NCBI GenBank assembly: GCA_035063885.1 | Contig: JAPSFM010000001.1 | Coordinates: 62,001-126,000, forward strand | DNA: 64,000 nucleotides | Direction of reading: 5' to 3' | Source: CAADGY01 sp900696665 | GTDB taxonomy: Bacteria > Acidobacteriota > Terriglobia > Bryobacterales > Bryobacteraceae | Translations under genes and position numbers: made by a program | Notes under the pieces: generated by a model | What the model was told of the DNA's origin: nothing | What the model saw: the letters and a program-made list of their open reading frames with translations, nothing else | Databases searched by the model: none | Shown here: positions 36,725 through 46,237 of the stretch, piece after piece | How the letters are laid out: each line of letters begins with the position of its first letter | How positions within the stretch are numbered: the stretch's first letter is position 1

Positions 36725-37672
36725 TTGAGCAAACGTACTTCGATCGGTTCATGGGCCTTCACCATCGGCCCCTATGCAAGCAATCCTATTGATTTTGAAA
36801 CCGTGTGTGATAAGCTGAAGGCCCTCGGATTCGATGGTGTGGAGCTTGGCGCGTTTCCACCCCATCCGAATCCCGGCAACCCGAACGGTCCTGACGACAA
36901 CTGGCCTGGAGCCATGCCGGAGCCCTCGCGGCGGCGGGAGCTTGCTGCGCGCATGAAAGAACGGGGGCTCGGATTCAGCGGTATGGCTGCGAATCTGTGG
37001 GGCGAAAAGCTGATCAACACGGACGATCAGACAAAATACATTTCCGAATTCCGGAAGAACTCGGAGTTCGCGCGCGACGTGGGAATTCAGGGTATCCGCG
37101 TCGATTGTGTGCAACCTCCGACCATCCATCGCGAGATCGATTACAAGACGGCAATGGATCGAGTAGTTCGAACCTGGAAAGAGTGCAGCGATATCGCCGC
37201 CGATGCCGGCCAGTACGTCACCTGGGAATTCGAACCGGGATTTGCGTTCAACAAGCCGGGCGATATTGTCAGGATTCACGATGCGGTAGATAAAGCCAAT
37301 TTCGGCATTCAGTACGATACGTGCCACGGGCAAATGGTGGGCGTGAACGGTGTGCGGCAGGAAGGCGAAAAGGAGACGTTTCCCAGCCAGGTGGAATTCA
37401 TACGGTTCCTTTCCGGGCGCATCAACCATATTCATGTTATCGACTCCGACAACACCTGCCACAAAGATGCCGAAGGCAACGACGAGACATCCGCGCACCC
37501 GCCGTTTGGATTGGGCGTTCTCGACTTCGACAGTATCATGCCGGAATTGACGAAGGCGGCTCGCCTGTCGCACGACTGGTGGACTATCGATCTGTGCTTC
37601 TGGCCCGATGCGTGGGAAGCCACCGCGCGCTGCAAAACCAGGCTGGATCAGCTCGTAGAAAAGTACGGTTGA
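36725..37672 (+). CDS. Sugar phosphate isomerase/epimerase (xylose isomerase-like TIM barrel)
   Basis: 315 residues. Start is TTG 36725, with GGAGG at 36714-36718 six bases upstream; no better start lies in the frame. The protein has the AP-endonuclease-2/xylose-isomerase pattern: IGSWAFTIGPY, LKALGFDGVELGAF, GIQGIRVDC, VTWEFEPGF, NFGIQYDTCHGQMVG and INHIHVIDSD, giving the Glu/Asp/His metal ligands on successive strands. With the Gfo/Idh oxidoreductase 29 bases downstream it forms a typical inositol- or ketosugar-catabolism pair. Substrate unknown. Confidence 0.88.
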   Translation: MSKRTSIGSWAFTIGPYASNPIDFETVCDKLKALGFDGVELGAFPPHPNPGNPNGPDDNWPGAMPEPSRRRELAARMKERGLGFSGMAANLWGEKLINTDDQTKYISEFRKNSEFARDVGIQGIRVDCVQPPTIHREIDYKTAMDRVVRTWKECSDIAADAGQYVTWEFEPGFAFNKPGDIVRIHDAVDKANFGIQYDTCHGQMVGVNGVRQEGEKETFPSQVEFIRFLSGRINHIHVIDSDNTCHKDAEGNDETSAHPPFGLGVLDFDSIMPELTKAARLSHDWWTIDLCFWPDAWEATARCKTRLDQLVEKYG

Positions 37673-37701
37673 GCACAAACCTCAAGGGAGAGATATCGGA
37701 C

Positions 37702-38868
37702 ATGGCGAAGGAACTGCGTGTGGGAATGGTCGGCTATGGCTTCATGGGGCGGACTCATTCGAATGCTTATAAGCGGTTGAACGATTTCTTTGCCGTCGAG
37801 CACCGCCCGGTCCTGAAGGCGGTTTGCGCGAGGAAGCCCGAGAAGGCAAAGGCATTCGCCGAAACATGGGGCTATGAGCGCGTGGAGACGGACTGGAGAA
37901 AACTAGTGGAGGCGAAAGATATCGATCTGATCGACATCGCCTCACCCAATAACACACACTACGATATCGCTATTGCGGCCGCGCAAAACGGCAAAATGGT
38001 GCTGTGCGAGAAGCCTCTCGCGATGAATACTGCCGAAGCCGAGGAGATGGTGCAAGCCGTGGAGAAAGCGGGTGTCCCGAACATGGTCTGGTTTAACTAC
38101 CGCCGTGTGCCTTCCATCTCACTGGCGAAACAGATTGTCGAGGAAGGCCGCACGGGCCGGCCGTTTCACTATCGTGCAACGTATCTGCAGGATTGGACCA
38201 TCTCGGAAGACGTGCCGCAGGGGGGGCCTGCATTGTGGCGCCTAGACGTGGATGTCGCCGGCTCGGGTGTTACCGGCGATCTTCTGGCGCATTCCATCGA
38301 TACCGCCATGTGGCTGAACGGAGCAATCTCACGGGTCGTCGCGAAAACCGAAACCTTCGTGAAAGAGCGTGAGCATGTGGAAACGGGCAAGCGGCAGCCG
38401 GTGGGAATAGACGATGCCTGTATGTTTCTGGCGGAGTTTGCGAACGGCTCGATGGGTACCTTTGAATCGACGCGTTACGCGCGTGGACGCAAGAACTTCA
38501 ACACGTTCGAGCTGAATGGCGAGCAGGGCAGCATCTACTTCGATCTCGAGGAACCGGAATATCTTCAATTCTTCGAGTACAAGCAGCTTCAGTCCGGCAG
38601 GAAAACGGAGTCACACCTGACCGGCTGGCGCAAAATTCATACGACCAATTCCGAGCATCCTTATATGAGCCGGTATTGGGTGCCCGGAACCACCATCGGC
38701 TACGAGCACACGTTTCTGAATGCTCTGGCTGATTTCGTGGACGGCATCGAATCGGGACGGCCAACTCAGCCCGATTTCCGCAATGCACTACAGACGCAGC
38801 GTGTTTGTGACGCGGTTCTCGAGTCCGCACAGTCCGGCCAATGGGTGGCTACGGGGGCTCAAGTGTAG
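37702..38868 (+). CDS. Gfo/Idh/MocA-family oxidoreductase (cytosolic)
   Basis: 388 residues, no export signal: MAKELRVGMVGYGFMGRTHSNAY (NAD(P)-binding GxGxxG-like), DLIDIASPNNTHYDIAIAA, LCEKPLAMN with the family lysine, and a C-terminal domain with DLLAHSIDTAMWLNG. The starting ATG 37702 fits the Rossmann strand; GGGAG is about 12 bases upstream. Between the sugar isomerase (29 bases) and the radical SAM gene (6 bases), so all three should be co-expressed. Likely oxidises a cyclic polyol or sugar; exact substrate not readable. Confidence 0.9.
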   Translation: MAKELRVGMVGYGFMGRTHSNAYKRLNDFFAVEHRPVLKAVCARKPEKAKAFAETWGYERVETDWRKLVEAKDIDLIDIASPNNTHYDIAIAAAQNGKMVLCEKPLAMNTAEAEEMVQAVEKAGVPNMVWFNYRRVPSISLAKQIVEEGRTGRPFHYRATYLQDWTISEDVPQGGPALWRLDVDVAGSGVTGDLLAHSIDTAMWLNGAISRVVAKTETFVKEREHVETGKRQPVGIDDACMFLAEFANGSMGTFESTRYARGRKNFNTFELNGEQGSIYFDLEEPEYLQFFEYKQLQSGRKTESHLTGWRKIHTTNSEHPYMSRYWVPGTTIGYEHTFLNALADFVDGIESGRPTQPDFRNALQTQRVCDAVLESAQSGQWVATGAQV

Positions 38869-38874
38869 CGCTGC

Positions 38875-40443
38875 ATGAGGGCTTCCCCCAACCCTGTTCA
38901 GCCGGACGATGCGGTCTACCGCGAGAATCTGCGGTTGAATCAGGTGGAATACTACCTGGAACACATCCACCTGCTCTCGCAGCCAAGATGCCTTGGAATT
39001 GTGTTGGGGAATGCCTGCAACCTCCGTTGCGTTCACTGCTATCAGGCAAAGAACAGTGATAACCTGCTGCGGCCCGCCGCCATCGGGCGGGAACTGCGCC
39101 GGGAATTCATGGCGATGTATCCGTACCTGGATACGCTGAGAATCCAAGGCGGCGAAGTGTTTGCCATTCCTGAATTTCAGGACCTGGTCGACGACGTTGC
39201 TTCGGTAGCGGCCCGCCCGCTGTTGAGCATCAGCACAAACGGCACGCTCATCGATGACGTGTGGGCCGAGCGGATGGTCCGGACGCCGTTCCGGGCGGTT
39301 ACCGTCTCCATCGATGCAGCGCACGCCAACACCTTTGCGCGGCTGCGCCGCGGAGCGGATCTCGCAACGGTTCTCGCGAATGTGGCTCGTGTCCAGGAAT
39401 GGAAGCGGCGGCTCGAAACCGCTTGGCCAACCCTGAATTCGTTCTTCGTCATCCTGCGGTCGAATTTCCGGGAGATTCCCGACTACCTCGAGCTTATGAG
39501 TGAGCTCGGGATTGACGAGGTCGCCCTGCAGACGATGGAGGTCAACCGGGAGAATTCATCGCGGGAGCCGGGGCTGGAACAGCGTGAAGCCATTCTGGAC
39601 CCGGCCGAAGTGCAGGAGGTTCACTCGGTTCTGAAGAGCGCGTTCGCCCGGTATCGGGGCGCCTTTCAAATGATCCGTGTCAGCGGAGTTCGCGTGCTGT
39701 TTGACGCGCAGGGCCTGGACTCTTCGTTTCTCGAAGAGGAGCAATGCGGCCTGTATCCGGAGAGCGGCGTGTTCGACCGCGGCAGAGACGGCTTTGCGCT
39801 TTGCCCGAATCCTTGGACCACGCTTTTCGTGGCCGAAAACGGAAACGTGCATCTTTGTTTTTTGTCCGAACCCATCGGTAATTTGTATGAAACTCCGCTG
39901 TCGCGTTTGTGGAATTCACCGGCGGCGGTAGCCAAGCGCAGCGATATCATCGCCGGGCGTTACGCCGCCTCGGGCTGCTCGCAACGCTGGTGTTCCTGGC
40001 GCGAAGGCAACCGCCGTGCTCCATCAGACGGAAAGCGCATCAGGCAACTGCTGGCCGAGTTCGGAGAAATGCGCCGGAGAGCCGCTTCGCTCCTGCCTGA
40101 CGCGCCCTCCACGGCTCGGTACCCTTCGGCATTGCCCGCACTGCGGAGGCTATTCACTTCCAAGGACCGCCGCATTGCCGAACTCGAATGCCTGTTCCGC
40201 CAACTCTGCGATACGAACACTGCGATCCACGAGAACGGCCGGAGGTACATCGATGAATTGGAGCAGCGGATCGAGGCGTTACAGACGCACGCGAACCACC
40301 TCGAAGCAAAGACGGAAAAAGCGGTGGCGGATTTCCACGCGATACAAGACGAATTCCAGCGCCTCCGGCGGCCCCTGTCTATGCGCGCCGCACACCAGAT
40401 GGTTGCCTTATGGGCGAGAATGACAAGACAGCCGAAGCGGTGA
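38875..40443 (+). CDS. Radical SAM / SPASM-like protein with C-terminal coiled coil
   Basis: 522 residues. The radical SAM 4Fe-4S cluster is C48-N-L-R-C52-V-H-C55 in GNACNLRCVHCYQ; IQGGEVF is the GGE motif and LLSISTNGT the ribose-binding region. A SPASM-like second cysteine region spans ALCPNPWTTLFVAENGNVHLCFLSEPIGN to GCSQRWCSWREG. The last about 110 residues (IAELECLFRQLCDT to LRRPLSMRAAH) are charged heptad-like, probably a coiled coil. Six bases after the oxidoreductase stop. SPASM proteins modify peptides or activate enzymes; the partner is unknown. Confidence 0.88.
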   Translation: MRASPNPVQPDDAVYRENLRLNQVEYYLEHIHLLSQPRCLGIVLGNACNLRCVHCYQAKNSDNLLRPAAIGRELRREFMAMYPYLDTLRIQGGEVFAIPEFQDLVDDVASVAARPLLSISTNGTLIDDVWAERMVRTPFRAVTVSIDAAHANTFARLRRGADLATVLANVARVQEWKRRLETAWPTLNSFFVILRSNFREIPDYLELMSELGIDEVALQTMEVNRENSSREPGLEQREAILDPAEVQEVHSVLKSAFARYRGAFQMIRVSGVRVLFDAQGLDSSFLEEEQCGLYPESGVFDRGRDGFALCPNPWTTLFVAENGNVHLCFLSEPIGNLYETPLSRLWNSPAAVAKRSDIIAGRYAASGCSQRWCSWREGNRRAPSDGKRIRQLLAEFGEMRRRAASLLPDAPSTARYPSALPALRRLFTSKDRRIAELECLFRQLCDTNTAIHENGRRYIDELEQRIEALQTHANHLEAKTEKAVADFHAIQDEFQRLRRPLSMRAAHQMVALWARMTRQPKR

Positions 40444-40577
40444 ATTATGACTCCACGATCGCTACAGCGCCACGGCAGCCCGGGAGTCGGCAGACGCCAA
40501 CGGATCGGGGCGGCTGGCTGCCTGCTGTTCTATGCCATCAGGTCTCGAAAGGGATTGGCGGCGGGAGGGCGCTTAAG

Positions 40578-41633
40578 TTGACACCGGCGTTCACTCATTT
40601 TCGGATGCCCCGCCGGCGCGCGCGTCTGCTCGTGGCAGTGCCGCTCGGGGTTGCCGCCACACTGGCCGTAAACCTCGCCGGGTGCTCTAGCGAAGGATCG
40701 GGGACACTCCTTTTCGAGGCCTCGCCGGAGCGCCTGCCTGCCGATGGTTTTTCGCACTCGATCTTGCGCGTGCGCTCGCAATCCGGCGAGGAGTTGAAGG
40801 CTTCCTTCAGAGTGTTGGAAGGAGCGAGGTCGGTGCGGCTTGCCGGTTCGAGTGTGTACGCGAGGATTCTGCCGGGAACCGCACTCCTGGAAGCGCGCGC
40901 GCCAGGGTATTGTCCGGTGCGCTTGCGTATCGAGACGCTTCCTTTCTTTGGTGATCGTGCAGGCGATGGTACGCCCGACTTTCTTTGTCTCGACTCTTTA
41001 GATGACCGCAACGCCTTTCGCCGATGGTTTTGTTTCATCGCCGAAGCGCAGTATTTCCGTGAGCCCTCCGGGCTACCGGGGGAAGTGGACGACTGCGCTG
41101 CGTTGGCCCGCTTCGCCTATCGTGAAGCGCTGCGCCAGCACGACGGAGAGTGGGCCGACAGGCTTGACGTTCCGTTCCTGCCCTCGGCGCCCGACGTGGG
41201 GAAGTACCACTTGCCGCACACTCCCCTGGGACCGAGAGTGTTCCGGATCCTTCCCGGTCCGTTTGAGTCTGGTGATCTGAACGGGCCGGCATACGCCGAA
41301 TTTGCCGATGCGCAAACGCTGATGCGCCTGAATTCGCACTTTATTTCGCGAGACGTGCAGCGGGCGGTACCCGGTGACATGCTTTTCTTCCGCCAGTTGG
41401 AACAGGACCTTCCGTTCCACCTGATGATCTATCTGGGGAAGAGTCAACTGGAGCCGGACTCGTTGAACCGCGTCGTCTACCATACCGGTCCCATTGGCGA
41501 AGAGAAAGGGGAGATTCGCCGCCCCGCCCTGGACGAACTCAATCGTCATCCTTCTCCCCGATGGCGTCCGGTACCCGGCAACACCAACTTTCTTGGTGTG
41601 TATCGTTGGAATATACTTCGAGGGACTCATTGA
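40578..41633 (+). CDS. DUF1175 (YfaT-like) lipoprotein
   Basis: 351 residues. Start TTG 40578 has GGGAGG 9 bases upstream; ATG 40605 is an alternative. A hydrophobic leader ends in a lipobox (NLAGCSS), so it is probably a lipoprotein. The body matches DUF1175, the YfaT family: PDFLCLDSLDDRNAFRRWFCFIAEAQYF, DDCAALARFAYREAL, GDMLFFRQLEQDLPFHLMIYLG and TGPIGEEKGEIRRPALDELNRHPSPRWRP. The Cys-Ala-Ala and His-Leu-Met positions resemble an NlpC-like papain fold (inference). Its stop overlaps the alpha-2-macroglobulin start (TGATG). In enterobacteria yfaT also lies next to an alpha-2-macroglobulin gene. Confidence 0.87.
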   Translation: MTPAFTHFRMPRRRARLLVAVPLGVAATLAVNLAGCSSEGSGTLLFEASPERLPADGFSHSILRVRSQSGEELKASFRVLEGARSVRLAGSSVYARILPGTALLEARAPGYCPVRLRIETLPFFGDRAGDGTPDFLCLDSLDDRNAFRRWFCFIAEAQYFREPSGLPGEVDDCAALARFAYREALRQHDGEWADRLDVPFLPSAPDVGKYHLPHTPLGPRVFRILPGPFESGDLNGPAYAEFADAQTLMRLNSHFISRDVQRAVPGDMLFFRQLEQDLPFHLMIYLGKSQLEPDSLNRVVYHTGPIGEEKGEIRRPALDELNRHPSPRWRPVPGNTNFLGVYRWNILRGTH

Positions 41634-44600
41634 TGCAGATTCGTTCGGCGGTCGTTGGTGCAGCATTCCTGTTGCTGGGCGTGCCGTCTGTGGCGCAATT
41701 GGACGAAGGGCGGGAGTACTTTTCGCTGAGCACGGAGAGAACTTTCGCTCCGGGCGAAAAGCCCACCATACGGTTATGGGCGCAGGGTGTCGGCACGCTG
41801 CAATTTCGTGTATACCGTGTGAAGGACCCGATCAAGTTCTTTGTAAACCTGCCCGATCCTCACCGGTTTGGCGGCCAACCTCCGCGTCCTCCTCGCGAGT
41901 TGACTCTTTTGGAGCGTTTCCACCGCTGGAAATACCGGTCGCGCACCTGGCTTCGCAACGTCGTGCGGCAGCAATACCCGCCCGAATCGCGGCGGCTCAT
42001 ACGGACGGCGCTCGCTGAGCGGAATCAGCAGCGCGTACAGCGCGGCGCGGCTACCGCTACGGAGTACGCGGACGTGCCGGTGCTGAACAAGCAGCAACTC
42101 GTTTCCGTCTGGATACAGAGTGTTCCGCGGGGAAACCGCTGGGATTCGCAGACTGTACCCGTGGATGTGAAGGAGAAAGGTGTCTACCTGGTCGAAGCAA
42201 CGAACGGGAATTTACAGGCATACACCATCATCTCCGTAACGAACCTCGCCGTCATTTCCAAAGGATCGCCGGGCAAAATCAGCGCGCGCGTTGTAGATCG
42301 TTCGACGGGCGCTCCGTTGAAGGGATGTCAGATCGTTGTCTGGTCGGAGGAAAAGCAGCAAGCCAAACTCGAAACTAACGACGAGGGTCTGGCGGAAGCC
42401 GCCGTCGCTTTAGCGGATCCCGAAAATGTTCTGATGCTCGCCACTTATCGCGACGACTTCGCGGCCGGAGCACTCTACGGTTGGAACTTGCGAACGGACC
42501 GGCAGATGTCGGCCTATGTCTATACGGACCGCCCCGTTTACCGGCCGGGTCATACGGTTTACTTCCGCGCCATTCTCAGATTGCGATCGCCCGAGGGCTA
42601 TCAGCTTCCGCCGCGGAGCGCGTTTCAGTTACAGATTCAGGATCCGGAAGGCAAACCGGTCTTTCGCCGCAATGTGACGCCGTCGGCGATGGGGACGGTG
42701 CATGGCGAGTTCAAGCTTCCGGAAACTTCGGCGTTAGGCTATCACTCGGTGGAACTACGCAGCGGCGAGGCCTACATCGGAAGCGGCGGGTTTCATGTGG
42801 AGGAGTATCTGAAGCCCGAATACGAGGTTCGGGTTACGCCGGGAAAAAGCCGGGTACTGCTTGGCGAAGAGGTATCGGCGGCCATCGAAGCACGCTACTA
42901 TTTTGGCGAGCCGGTAGCAAATGCCAAGGTGACGTGGGTCGTTCACCGTGCGCGATATTTCCCTCCCGATTACGCGGACGAATTCGACTCAGAAGATCCC
43001 CGATTTCAGGACGACGGGTTTGGAAGCGAACAGATCTTTGAGCAAACCGGCGCTCTCGACGCGTCCGGAAAGCTCAGCGTCCGCTTTCGGACCGAAGCGG
43101 CTCCGCACGATCTGCGTTATCGCATCGAGGCCCGCGTCACTGATGCCGCCAACCGCGAGATTTCCGGGACTGGATTCGTGCTGGGGACCGCCGGCCCGTA
43201 TTTCGTACACATCGAGCCCGAACAATACGTGTATAAACCCGGTGAAACGGCTGTATTCCGGATTGAAGCACGGAACTACGATGGGCAAGCGGTTCCGAAT
43301 GTCCCGTATCGCGTAGATCTTATGGAGCAGCGAGACGGGCAGGAAAGCAGCGTGTTCCAATCCGCTAGCGGACAGACAGATGCCAGTGGCAACGCCCGCG
43401 CGGGGCTGGCGGTTCGAGCAGGGTCGCTGATCGCCCGCGTAAGCTCGACGACGCCCGAAGGACGCACCGTGCAGGACCGGACATGGCTATGGGTGAGCGG
43501 AGGCACCGAATGGTACGGCGAGCGGTCCCAGCGTGTAGAGATTATTCCTGACAAAAAGTCGTATCGCGGCGGCGACGTCGCGCGCCTGCTGATCGTGACG
43601 GGAGTACCGGAAGCCTGGGTCTGGGTGACCGCCGAGAGTGGAACGATTCACAGCTCGCAGCTTGTTCATGCCAGGCAGCCGGCGTTCACCATTGACATGC
43701 CGATCCGCGCGGAATTCGCTCCCAACTTTTATGTCACGGCTACGTTTGTCCGCGAGAATCAGTTCTATCAGGGCACGAAGAGCGTCCGGGTTCCACCGGT
43801 GCAGCAGGAGCTGAAGGTCTCGATCAAATCTTCCGCATTGCAATTCAAGCCCGGCGGATCCGGGACGTTCACAATTGAGGCTACTGACCATCAGGGCCGG
43901 CCCGTGGCGGCAGAGTTCAGTCTCGGGGTGGTCGACGAGGCGATTTACGCCATTCGCCGCGAAGCTGCACAGGACATCGTTTCGTTCTTCTACGGCAGGG
44001 CTTACAACCAGGTGAGCACGGACTCGTCGCTCAACTATTTCTTCTATGGGGAAGCCGGAAAGCGGCGGATGCAGTTGGCGCGCATCCGTCAGTCCGCGGC
44101 GCGAGCCCAGTTTAAGCCGCAGCAGTTTGTGGAGCCGGAGATCCGAAAGCTGTTTCCCGATACGATACGGTGGATCGCCGATTTGCGCACGAATTCCAAC
44201 GGACGCGCGGAAGTCAAGGTGGAGTACCCGGATTCGCTCACCACCTGGCGCGCTACAGCGCGCGGCGTCACCGCCGATACCAAGGTTGGCAGCGCTATCG
44301 AGCGCACTATCGTCCGCAAAAACCTGGTTCTGCGGCTGGCAACGCCGCGATTCTTCACGGAAGGCGATGAGGTCACCATCCGGGCCATTGTCCAGAATTA
44401 CCTGGAAGAGCAGAAGACGGTTCGCATTTCACTCGATGTGAAAGGCATAGAGATGATAGGGGGCGCCGCCCGCGACATGACGGTACCCAGCCGCGGTGAG
44501 GTGCAGACTGATTTCCGCGTGCGGGCCAAGGCTCCGGGCAAGGCTGTGCTACTGGGCAAAGCGCTGACGGATGAAGAATCGGACGCGCTCGAGTTGACGG

Positions 44601-46237
44601 TGCCGGTGAACCCCTTCGGCGTGGAATTGTCCGAATCGAAGTCCGGAACCCTGTCATCGTCTACGGGACAATCGGAAGCGGACCTGACGTTCCCGGCCAC
44701 CTCCAATCCTGCGGCTCGCAGCATCGAGATCTCCGTGAGCCCCTCGGTCGCGGGGACCATTTTTGGCGCGCTGGAATACCTTACGTCCTATCCGTACGGC
44801 TGCACCGAACAGACCATGTCCAGTTTTCTGCCGAACGTGCTCGTGTCGCGAGCGGCTTCCGAGTTGGGACTTCGTTCGAGTATCGATGCGGACGCACTGG
44901 CGAAGAAAGTTCGTGCGGGTCTGGAGCGCCTCTACGACTATCAACATGAAGATGGCGGATGGGGATGGTGGAAAAGCGATAACAGCGAAGTCTTCATGAC
45001 GGCCTATGTATTATCCGGCCTGGCGCGCGCCCAGGCTGCCGGCTACAGTGTGCGCTCGGATACGATCAATCGCGCCGCACAATGGTTGAGAACCAATCCC
45101 GCGGCGCTGCGCGGAGTTTCTGAGGATCTTCGTTCGTATGTGGCGTACGCGCTTGCGGAAGCAGGCGCGCCCGACAAGACACTGCTCGATGCTGTTTGGA
45201 GCAACCGCAACGGCTTATCCCCTTACGGGCTGGCACTGCTTGGCCTGGGATTGCGCCGCGGACGGGACAGCCGTTCGGAAACCATCGCGAGCGTACTCGA
45301 ACAGACCGTGAGGACCACGGACGCCGAAGCCTGGTGGGAAATGGAGCGCGACCCTCTGCTCGGCGTCGCTATGGACAGCACGGTGGAGGCCACCGCGTTT
45401 GCCGTAAAGTTTTTGACGGAGCAAAGGCCGGAGAGTTCGCTGTTGAGCCGCGCCGCGGTCTACCTGGTGAATCATCGGAACCAGGGCTACTATTGGTCGT
45501 CGACGAAACAGACCGCGATGGTGGTTGATGGTCTCACCGGTTACCTGAAACTGAGCGGTGAATTGAAGCCGGACTTCACGGCGGCCCTGCTGGTGAACGA
45601 GAAACCGGTGCTGACGAGACGATTCACCGCGGCGGAGGCGCTCTCGCCGGGCGCCGGGCCGTTGCGCATTGCATCGGACCAGTTGAATCCGGGACTCAAC
45701 CGGGTTCGCGTTACAAAACAGGGGACAGGCACACTGTACTGGAGCGTCCGCGCCGTCTACTACATGCCCGAGCCACCGGCATCGGCGTCCGGTTCCTCGC
45801 TACGGATTGCGCGGGAATACTACCGCCTGGTTCCCGAGCACACCGGAGACCGGATCGTTTACCGGCTGGAGCCTTTGACCGGTCCGGTGGCGTCCGGTGA
45901 CGTGATCGCTGTGCGGCTCACGGTCGCCGGACACGAATGGAAATATCTGATGATGGAAGATCCCATTCCAGCAGGAGCGGAGTTCATCGAACGTGACGAG
46001 TTGTACGAGCTAAGCGAAAAGCCGGGATGGTGGGGCCGCTGGTACGCCAGGCGCGAGTTTCACGACGATCATGCGGCTCTGTTCCAGACTTACTTCCCGG
46101 AGGGGCAAGCTGAACATGTTTACTTACTAAAGGTTGTAAATCCAGGACAATTTCGAGTAAGTCCGGCGCGTGTGCAGCCGATGTATGAGCCCCAGCATTC
46201 GGCGGCTACTCCAAGCCGCACTCTGGAGGTGAGGTGA
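41633..46237 (+). CDS. Bacterial alpha-2-macroglobulin with thioester motif
   Basis: 1534 residues. Start ATG 41633, TGATG overlap with the DUF1175 stop and GAGGG 8 bases upstream. Signal peptide (VVGAAFLLLGVPSVAQ) without a lipobox, macroglobulin-type MG domains (DRPVYRPGHTVYFRAILRL, EQYVYKPGETAVFRIEARNYDGQ), an ANG/A2M core (FSLGVVDEAIYAIRRE, ATPRFFTEGDEVTIRAIV) and the thioester site YGCTEQT with Cys1057, followed by the alpha-toroid (YDYQHEDGGWGWWKSD) and receptor-like C-terminus. It should trap proteases covalently in the periplasm, protecting the envelope. Co-translated with its two neighbours. Confidence 0.93.
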   Translation: MQIRSAVVGAAFLLLGVPSVAQLDEGREYFSLSTERTFAPGEKPTIRLWAQGVGTLQFRVYRVKDPIKFFVNLPDPHRFGGQPPRPPRELTLLERFHRWKYRSRTWLRNVVRQQYPPESRRLIRTALAERNQQRVQRGAATATEYADVPVLNKQQLVSVWIQSVPRGNRWDSQTVPVDVKEKGVYLVEATNGNLQAYTIISVTNLAVISKGSPGKISARVVDRSTGAPLKGCQIVVWSEEKQQAKLETNDEGLAEAAVALADPENVLMLATYRDDFAAGALYGWNLRTDRQMSAYVYTDRPVYRPGHTVYFRAILRLRSPEGYQLPPRSAFQLQIQDPEGKPVFRRNVTPSAMGTVHGEFKLPETSALGYHSVELRSGEAYIGSGGFHVEEYLKPEYEVRVTPGKSRVLLGEEVSAAIEARYYFGEPVANAKVTWVVHRARYFPPDYADEFDSEDPRFQDDGFGSEQIFEQTGALDASGKLSVRFRTEAAPHDLRYRIEARVTDAANREISGTGFVLGTAGPYFVHIEPEQYVYKPGETAVFRIEARNYDGQAVPNVPYRVDLMEQRDGQESSVFQSASGQTDASGNARAGLAVRAGSLIARVSSTTPEGRTVQDRTWLWVSGGTEWYGERSQRVEIIPDKKSYRGGDVARLLIVTGVPEAWVWVTAESGTIHSSQLVHARQPAFTIDMPIRAEFAPNFYVTATFVRENQFYQGTKSVRVPPVQQELKVSIKSSALQFKPGGSGTFTIEATDHQGRPVAAEFSLGVVDEAIYAIRREAAQDIVSFFYGRAYNQVSTDSSLNYFFYGEAGKRRMQLARIRQSAARAQFKPQQFVEPEIRKLFPDTIRWIADLRTNSNGRAEVKVEYPDSLTTWRATARGVTADTKVGSAIERTIVRKNLVLRLATPRFFTEGDEVTIRAIVQNYLEEQKTVRISLDVKGIEMIGGAARDMTVPSRGEVQTDFRVRAKAPGKAVLLGKALTDEESDALELTVPVNPFGVELSESKSGTLSSSTGQSEADLTFPATSNPAARSIEISVSPSVAGTIFGALEYLTSYPYGCTEQTMSSFLPNVLVSRAASELGLRSSIDADALAKKVRAGLERLYDYQHEDGGWGWWKSDNSEVFMTAYVLSGLARAQAAGYSVRSDTINRAAQWLRTNPAALRGVSEDLRSYVAYALAEAGAPDKTLLDAVWSNRNGLSPYGLALLGLGLRRGRDSRSETIASVLEQTVRTTDAEAWWEMERDPLLGVAMDSTVEATAFAVKFLTEQRPESSLLSRAAVYLVNHRNQGYYWSSTKQTAMVVDGLTGYLKLSGELKPDFTAALLVNEKPVLTRRFTAAEALSPGAGPLRIASDQLNPGLNRVRVTKQGTGTLYWSVRAVYYMPEPPASASGSSLRIAREYYRLVPEHTGDRIVYRLEPLTGPVASGDVIAVRLTVAGHEWKYLMMEDPIPAGAEFIERDELYELSEKPGWWGRWYARREFHDDHAALFQTYFPEGQAEHVYLLKVVNPGQFRVSPARVQPMYEPQHSAATPSRTLEVR

